Assembly: GCF_044377035.1 (NCBI RefSeq)
Contig: NZ_JBILJW010000005.1
Coordinates: 62,001-126,000, forward strand
DNA from: Silanimonas sp044377035
GTDB lineage: Bacteria > Pseudomonadota > Gammaproteobacteria > Xanthomonadales > Xanthomonadaceae
Length of the DNA: 64,000 nucleotides
Direction of reading: 5' to 3'
Of this stretch, positions 59,370 through 64,000 are shown piece after piece. The notes under the pieces are model-generated. The model made no database searches. It saw only the letters and a list, made by a program, of their open reading frames with translations, and had not been told where the DNA came from. Position numbers and translations under genes: made by a program. How positions within the stretch are numbered: the stretch's first letter is position 1; every line of letters begins with the position of its first letter.

Positions 59370-60970
59370 GACGGGCCACCGTCGGATGGCGCGTCCGCCG
59401 GGCCGGGCGCCGGTGCGTCGCCGGCCCGCTTCGCGCGGGCTTTCGCCAAGGCCGCCGCCGCGGCGCCGGACACGCGCTTCACGCGCTGCGCCTGATGGTC
59501 GGCGGCCTCTTCGGCCTCGCGCTGCAGTCGTTCGATGCGGCGTTCGAAGCGCTCCTTCGCCGCTTCCGCCTGCACGCGCTGGTGCTGGCCGAGCCTTGCC
59601 ATCTGCCGGGCCGCGACGAAGCCGGTGGTGAGCGGGATCGCGCTCGGGCACACCGCATCGCAGGCCCCGCATTCAATACACGCGCCGAGGCCGAGGGCCA
59701 GGGCGCCGCTCAGGTCGCCGCCGTCGGAGGCCTTGAGGCGCCCGTGCAGCAACTGCGGTTGGAGCCGCGAGGGGCAGGCGTTCGCGCAGTCGCCGCAGCG
59801 GATGCAGGGCATGGGCGACCGGGGCGCGGAGGCATCCGCCCCGGCATCGGGGGACACTCGCTCGCACCACGCGGTGAGGGCGATGGTGGTCTTGATCACC
59901 GCCACGTCGTCATGCGGCAGCGCCACGCCCATCATCGGGCCACCGGCGCGCAGCACCGTTGCATCGTCGCGCCAGCCGCCCACGGCCTCCGCCACGTGCG
60001 ACGCCGGGGTGCCGAGCAACACTTCGAAGGTGGCGGCATGGGACACCCCATCGCCACCCACGGTCACCAGGCGCGAGACCTGCGGTTCGCCATGCAAGAC
60101 GGCCCGCCAAGCCGCCGCGGCGGTGGCGACGTTCTGCACGAGCACGCCGAGGTCGCGCGGCAGGCCGCCGTCCGGGACTTCTTCGCCCGTGAGTGTCTGG
60201 ATGAGCTGGCGTTCACCGCCGGCGGGGTAACGGTCCGGCAGTAGCGCCAGTTCAACCCTCAGCCCCTCGATGTCACCGTCCACGTACGTGGCGATCGCTG
60301 CCTGCACCGCCGGCAGTGCCGAGGCCATGCGTTGCTCCATCGCCAGCACGAGGCGCGTCGCGCCGCAGAGGCGCGCCAGCATGCGTCCGCCAGCCACCAC
60401 CTCGTCGGCGCGCTCACGCAGCAGTGCTTCGTCGCAGGCCACCACGGGCTCGCACTCGGCGCCGTTGAGGATCAGGAGACGGTGCGCGAGGGAGAGCTTC
60501 TCGGCGGTGGGAAAGCCCGCGCCCCCGAGGCCCACCAGGCCGGCCTCGGCCAACCGCTCGCGCAGCGCGTCCAGCGGCGTGGCATTCGAATCCAATGTCG
60601 GCATCCGGGCGTCGTCCGACGAATCGCTGGCGCCTGAAGATCCGGCCCCGGCGATGCCAGCATCGACCGCGATCACCACGTGCGTCGCGTCCGGCGTGCC
60701 CGGCATCGCGACTGGCCCGCGCTCGATGGCGACCACGACGCCGGCCGCCGGTGCGTGCACGTCCGCGCCAAGCGCGTCCGCCGCGCGGCGACCGATCCGC
60801 TGGAACCGGCGAACGCGATCGCCGACCACCACGCAGGCCTCGGCCTCTGCTCCGGCGTGTTGGAGCAGGGGCACGCGCAGCTGGGCCGGCACGGGCAGCC
60901 GCCTCACGGCGGCCGGGGCCGGTTTCAGCGCGGGGAGGGCCAAGCCGCCGAAAAAGCGATGCAGGCTCAT
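59366..60970 (-). CDS. rnfC: Electron transport complex subunit RnfC
   Basis: 534 residues. N-terminal HRFFGGLALPALK, GLGGAGFPTAEKL, a nucleotide-binding-like region with GAECEPVVACDEALL, then two 4Fe-4S sites, CIRCGDCANACP and CIECGACDAVCP. A coiled, Ala/Lys-rich tail follows. It is the first rnf gene here: rnfA and rnfB, normally upstream, are replaced by an enoyl-CoA hydratase gene 34 bases away. Confidence 0.95.
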   Translation of the reverse strand: MSLHRFFGGLALPALKPAPAAVRRLPVPAQLRVPLLQHAGAEAEACVVVGDRVRRFQRIGRRAADALGADVHAPAAGVVVAIERGPVAMPGTPDATHVVIAVDAGIAGAGSSGASDSSDDARMPTLDSNATPLDALRERLAEAGLVGLGGAGFPTAEKLSLAHRLLILNGAECEPVVACDEALLRERADEVVAGGRMLARLCGATRLVLAMEQRMASALPAVQAAIATYVDGDIEGLRVELALLPDRYPAGGERQLIQTLTGEEVPDGGLPRDLGVLVQNVATAAAAWRAVLHGEPQVSRLVTVGGDGVSHAATFEVLLGTPASHVAEAVGGWRDDATVLRAGGPMMGVALPHDDVAVIKTTIALTAWCERVSPDAGADASAPRSPMPCIRCGDCANACPSRLQPQLLHGRLKASDGGDLSGALALGLGACIECGACDAVCPSAIPLTTGFVAARQMARLGQHQRVQAEAAKERFERRIERLQREAEEAADHQAQRVKRVSGAAAAALAKARAKRAGDAPAPGPADAPSDGGPS

Positions 60971-61004
60971 CGATGCCCGCCCATGCGTGCCGGCCCGTGC
61001 GTGC

Positions 61005-61787
61005 TCAGCGGCCGGTGAAGCTGGGCTTGCGCTTGGCGAGGAAGGCGCCGGTGCCTTCCTTCATGTCCTCGGTCGAGAACGCGATCGCGAAGCCCTGCGT
61101 CTCGTAATCGAGGCCGACGTCGATCGGCGACTCGCCGCCGATCAGCACGGCGTCGAGGATGCCGCGAAGGGCTTGCGGGGCCGCGTTCGCGAGCTGTTCG
61201 GCGATGGCGAAGGTGGCGGCTTCGAGTTCCGCCGCCGGCACCACGCGGTTGACGACGCCGAGCTGCATCGCGCGCTCCGCGCCGATCGGCGCACCGAGCA
61301 GGCAGAGCTCGAGCGTCGCGGCGCGGCCGGCGAGGCGCAGCAGGCGCTGCGTGCCGCCGAAGCCGGGGATCAGGCCGAGGTTGATTTCCGGCTGGCCGAT
61401 CTTGGCCGTGTCGGCGGCGATGCGCAGGTGGCAGGCCATCGCCAGCTCGAGCCCGCCGCCCAGGGCGAAGCCGTTGAGCATCCCGATGACCGGCTTGCCG
61501 AGGCGTTCGATGCGGGTCATCAGCGCCTGGCCGTGGCGCGAGAAATCGCGCGACTGCACCGGGCTCAGGCCGTTCATCTCGGCGATGTCCGCTCCGGCGA
61601 CGAAGGCCTTGGGGCCGGCGCCGGTCAGCACGACGGTACGGACGCTGTCATCGGCCGCCGCGGCGGCGAAGGCCGCGTGCAGATCGGTCAGCGTCGCGTG
61701 GTTCAGCGCGTTGAGCTTGTCGGGGCGGTTGACCGTGATGACGCGAACCGCGCCGCGATCTTCGGTTAGAAGGGTGTTAAAGGTCAT
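61005..61787 (-). CDS. Enoyl-CoA hydratase/isomerase (crotonase family)
   Basis: 260 residues. Hydrates trans-2-enoyl-CoA in beta-oxidation or related paths. GGGLELAMACH and QPEINLGLIPGFGGTQRLLRL contain both catalytic glutamates of classical hydratases, and FVAGADIAEM forms the oxyanion-hole loop. The acyl substrate is not identifiable. It lies directly upstream of rnfC on the same strand, with no obvious functional link. Confidence 0.93.
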   Translation of the reverse strand: MTFNTLLTEDRGAVRVITVNRPDKLNALNHATLTDLHAAFAAAAADDSVRTVVLTGAGPKAFVAGADIAEMNGLSPVQSRDFSRHGQALMTRIERLGKPVIGMLNGFALGGGLELAMACHLRIAADTAKIGQPEINLGLIPGFGGTQRLLRLAGRAATLELCLLGAPIGAERAMQLGVVNRVVPAAELEAATFAIAEQLANAAPQALRGILDAVLIGGESPIDVGLDYETQGFAIAFSTEDMKEGTGAFLAKRKPSFTGR

Positions 61788-61877
61788 GCGCGCTCCGCGC
61801 GGGCTGTGGATAAGTGTGCTTCCGGGCCCGGAATGTCAGTGGCGATTCAGGCCCCCGGCCGCTATTCTACGTCGCCC

Positions 61878-61908
61878 TCGAGGCCGCCCCACGGCCTCGA
61901 TTCTTTTT
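61878..61908 (+). terminator. Terminator-like hairpin in the leader of the FKBP gene
   Basis: TCGAGGCCG / CGGCCTCGA form a perfect 9-bp stem with a CCCCA loop, followed by TTCTTTTT, 16 bases before the FKBP ATG. No plus-strand gene lies upstream. A TATTCT at 61863 could be its -10. It could be an attenuator or a 5'-end stabiliser. Confidence 0.6.
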
Positions 61909-61923
61909 CCGCTGGAGACTTTG

Positions 61924-62649
61924 ATGATCGTGCGCGTCCTCGCTGTTGCCCTTGCTGCCGCCGTCGCCACCGCCGCGACCGCCCAGGCCCCCGCTCCGCA
62001 GGCCGCCCCGGCCCAGCAGGCGCCGCTGCCCCAGCCCGACAAGAACACCCTGAGCTACGCGCTCGGCTACGACGCCGGCCTGTCGATCGTCAACGCCAAG
62101 GCGGACGTCGACATGAACCAGGTCATCCGCGGCCTGCAGGACGCCTACAACAAGCGCCAGGCGGCCTACACCGAAGAGCAGATGGGCCGCGCCGTGGCGT
62201 GGCTGCAGCAGAAGCTGCAGACCGAAGCCCGCACGCAGTTCGAGACCGCCGCCCGTGAGAACAAGGCGAAGTCGGATGCCTTCCTGGCCGCCAACCGCGC
62301 CAAGCAGGGCGTGACCACGCTGCCCTCGGGCATCCAGTACCGCATCATCGACAGCGGCACCGGTGCGCGCCCGACCGCGACCAGCGAAGTGCAGATGCAC
62401 TTCCGCTACTCGCTGCACACCGGCCAGGAGCTGGCCAACACCTACGCCTCGCCGAACGCGCAGCCGGCCACCTTCAAGATCGAACAGTTCCCGCTCGTCG
62501 GCATCCGCGAAGTGCTGCCGCTGATGCCGGTCGGCTCGCGTTGGGAAATCTACCTGCCGGCCGACAAGGCCTTCGGCAACGACCCGCGTTCGCCGGTCGG
62601 CCCGGGCCAGGCCCTCGTGTTCGACCTGAAGCTCGTCAGCGTCAAGTAA
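61924..62649 (+). CDS. Periplasmic FKBP-type peptidyl-prolyl isomerase (FkpA/Mip-like)
   Basis: 241 residues from ATG 61924. A signal peptide (VRVLAVALAAAVATAATAQA) is followed by a helical dimerisation domain (LSYALGYDAGLSI..TEARTQFETAARENKAKSDAFLAANRAKQGV) and a C-terminal FKBP domain (GIQYRIIDSGTGARP..GIREVLPLMPVGSRWEIYLPADKAFG). The FKBP loop differs from the usual FDSS pattern, so isomerase strength is uncertain. Confidence 0.9.
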   Translation: MIVRVLAVALAAAVATAATAQAPAPQAAPAQQAPLPQPDKNTLSYALGYDAGLSIVNAKADVDMNQVIRGLQDAYNKRQAAYTEEQMGRAVAWLQQKLQTEARTQFETAARENKAKSDAFLAANRAKQGVTTLPSGIQYRIIDSGTGARPTATSEVQMHFRYSLHTGQELANTYASPNAQPATFKIEQFPLVGIREVLPLMPVGSRWEIYLPADKAFGNDPRSPVGPGQALVFDLKLVSVK

Positions 62650-62670
62650 TCCCGACGCTCGCGGCATCGA

Positions 62671-62703
62671 CAGGGCGTCGCTCCGGCGGCGCCCTGTTTG
62701 TTT
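62671..62703 (+). terminator. Intrinsic terminator after the FKBP gene
   Basis: An 11-bp stem with one G-T wobble and a TCCG loop (62671-62696), followed by TTTGTTT. It starts 22 bases after the FKBP stop and ends before the next gene. Confidence 0.85.
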
Positions 62704-62715
62704 CCGGAACCCTGA

Positions 62716-62895
62716 ATGTCCACGCCAATCCTCACCCCTTGCATCGGCATCTGCAGCCTCGACGCCACCGGCTTCTGTGAAGGCTGCTTCCGCACCGGCG
62801 ACGAGATCGCGCGCTGGTCGCTGATGGGCGATGCCGAACGCCAGCGCCTGATGGACGAGGTGCTGCCGGAACGCGAGTCGCGGCTCGCCGGCTGA
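62716..62895 (+). CDS. DUF1289 small cysteine-rich protein
   Basis: A 59-residue protein beginning MSTPILTPCIGICSLD. Four cysteines (CIGIC, CEGC) and the motif GFCEGCFRTGDEIARWS are the DUF1289 signature; they may bind a metal or Fe-S centre. Function is unknown. It ends 8 bases before the Nudix gene, so the two are likely co-transcribed. Confidence 0.88.
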   Translation: MSTPILTPCIGICSLDATGFCEGCFRTGDEIARWSLMGDAERQRLMDEVLPERESRLAG

Positions 62896-62903
62896 AGCGT
62901 TCG

Positions 62904-63515
62904 ATGCTGTCCCGCCACCTGTTCGAACGCGCGCTGCTTGGGCTGCACCCGGCGCCCGTCGCGTCGCCGTGGAACCTCGAACAGTTGGCGGATCTGTTGC
63001 CCGCCGAACCCTTGCGCCCGGCCGCGGTGCTCGTCGGCCTGCGCGAACACGGCAGCGGCACCACGGTGCTCCTGACGCGGCGGCAGGACGCGCTGCGGCA
63101 CCATGCCGGCCAGATCAGCTTCCCCGGTGGGCGCGTCGATCTCGCCGACGCGGGTCCGCTCGCGGCAGCGATCCGCGAAACCGAGGAGGAAGTCGGTCTG
63201 CCGGCGCGCAGCATCGAGCCGCTCGGCTGGCTCGACCCGTACGCGACGATCACCGGCTTTCATGTCTATCCGCTGGTGGCGCGCATTGACCACGAGCATC
63301 CCTTGCATCCGAACGCCGACGAAGTGGCCGAAGCCTTCGAAGTGCCGCTCGATTTCCTGCTCGACCCGGCCAGCGCCCGCGACGTGGCCATGGAGTGGCG
63401 CGGCCGCACGCGCCTGCTGGTGGAGTTCCAGTGGCGCGAACACCGCATCTGGGGCGCCACCGCGGCCATGCTGGTGAACTTGCGCGAGCGTTTGCAGGCC
63501 GCTTCACCGCGCTGA
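62904..63515 (+). CDS. nudL: CoA pyrophosphatase, Nudix family (NudL-like)
   Basis: 203-residue Nudix hydrolase. The CoA-specific prefix LLTRRQDALRHHAGQISFPGGRVD precedes the Nudix box, which contains REtEEEVGL (RETEEEVGL), giving the metal-binding glutamates. This pairing is that of NudL/PCD1 enzymes that cleave CoA to phosphopantetheine and 3',5'-ADP. Starts at ATG 62904. Confidence 0.93.
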   Translation: MLSRHLFERALLGLHPAPVASPWNLEQLADLLPAEPLRPAAVLVGLREHGSGTTVLLTRRQDALRHHAGQISFPGGRVDLADAGPLAAAIRETEEEVGLPARSIEPLGWLDPYATITGFHVYPLVARIDHEHPLHPNADEVAEAFEVPLDFLLDPASARDVAMEWRGRTRLLVEFQWREHRIWGATAAMLVNLRERLQAASPR

Positions 63516-63546
63516 ATACTCGGGCTCCCGAACACGGAGCGCCGCG

Positions 63547-64000
63547 ATGACCGCATCGAACGAACCGTCGCCGCTGGTCGATATCGAGACGCTGCGTGCG
63601 CGCCTTGGTGCCCCGTCCTTGCGCGTCATCGACGCGCGCTTCGACCTCGCCGATGCCGATGCCGGCCGCCGCGCGTTCGCGGCATCGCGGATTCCCGGCG
63701 CGGTGTACGCGCATCTCGATGACGATCTCTCCGACCATGCGAAGCCCGCTTCGGAAGGCCGCCATCCGCTGCCCGACGCCGACCGCTTCGCTGCCACGCT
63801 CGCCCGCTGGCGCATCACGCCGGCGACGCCGGTGGTCGTCTACGACGGTGGGAGCGGCGCCATGGCGGCGGCGCGTGCGTGGTGGCTGCTGCGCTGGATG
63901 GGGCATGCCGACGTGCGCGTGCTGGATGGCGGCTTCGCCGCATGGACGGCAGCCTCAGCCCCGATGGAAACGGCCCCGGCTGATGTCGCTGGCGCAGCAG
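63547..64000 (+). CDS. Thiosulfate/3-mercaptopyruvate sulfurtransferase, N-terminal part
   Basis: Starts at ATG 63547 and runs off the window after 151 codons. The first rhodanese domain is seen: VDIETLRARLG, RVIDARFDLAD, IPGAVYAHLDDDLSD, VVVYDGGSGAMAAARAWWLLRWMGHADVRVLDGGFAAW. Rhodanese-like SseA-type enzymes have a second domain with the catalytic cysteine, which is beyond the window, so activity cannot be judged. Confidence 0.9.
   Translation, partial: MTASNEPSPLVDIETLRARLGAPSLRVIDARFDLADADAGRRAFAASRIPGAVYAHLDDDLSDHAKPASEGRHPLPDADRFAATLARWRITPATPVVVYDGGSGAMAAARAWWLLRWMGHADVRVLDGGFAAWTAASAPMETAPADVAGAA

Overview
This is a GC-rich gammaproteobacterial chromosome segment. The gene orders thyA-folA, lptD-surA-pdxA-rsmA-apaG-apaH and rnr-rlmB, the PstSSCAB-PhoU set with a tandem PstS pair, and the Rnf-nth cluster best fit Lysobacterales/Xanthomonadales. 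That placement is inferred from gene content and synteny only.

Layout. (1) 1-14.2 kb, core metabolism: the end of lgt, thyA and folA on the plus strand; the lptD-surA-pdxA-rsmA-apaG-apaH operon on the minus strand; msrB; a histone-deacetylase-fold hydrolase with a PduO-type adenosyltransferase and a BtuM-like B12 transporter; then ubiH, a second flavin hydroxylase and an M24 metallopeptidase. (2) 14.3-14.4 kb: a bidirectional terminator and tRNA-Leu(CAG). (3) 14.6-41.9 kb, a large exopolysaccharide locus made of two convergent, tightly overlapping operons. The plus-strand operon has 12 genes: bcsD, bcsP-like, bcsQ, bcsA, bcsB, bcsZ, bcsC, a TPR protein, a second bcsQ, a GH18-like secreted hydrolase, an AlgI-type MBOAT and an AlgJ-type acetyltransferase. 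The minus-strand operon has 8 genes: bcsE, a TPR/beta-barrel exporter with 102-bp repeats, a PgaC-type glycosyltransferase, a small membrane protein, a CE4 deacetylase, AlgX-like, AlgF and AlgX-like. (4) 41.9-47.5 kb: rnr, rlmB, a small membrane protein, a TfoX-N protein, RNase T and two paralogous SpoIIAA-like proteins. (5) 47.5-54.6 kb: phosphate uptake (phoU, pstB, pstA, pstC, two pstS genes, an OprO/P-type porin) with a Pho box. (6) 54.7-56.5 kb: a REC-GGDEF-EAL protein. (7) 56.5-61.8 kb: nth, rnfE, rnfG, rnfD, rnfC and an enoyl-CoA hydratase. (8) 61.9-64 kb: an FKBP isomerase, a DUF1289 protein, a CoA-type Nudix hydrolase and a truncated sulfurtransferase.

The most interesting region is 14.6-41.9 kb. 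It combines a complete type I (BcsD-containing) cellulose synthase with BcsE, a second BcsQ and an O-acetylation set resembling the Wss system of Pseudomonas fluorescens. It also carries a second, PNAG-like polymer machine: synthase, small partner, deacetylase and outer-membrane exporter. BcsA has an intact PilZ c-di-GMP motif and BcsE has an intact RxGD motif, so both operons can be under c-di-GMP control. The REC-GGDEF-EAL protein at 54.7 kb looks like an active c-di-GMP phosphodiesterase beside the phosphate genes. I infer that the locus makes an O-acetylated, partly deacetylated composite matrix. The polymer chemistry cannot be read from sequence alone.

No intergenic gap exceeds 300 bases. 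I saw no insertion sequence, prophage or CRISPR array.
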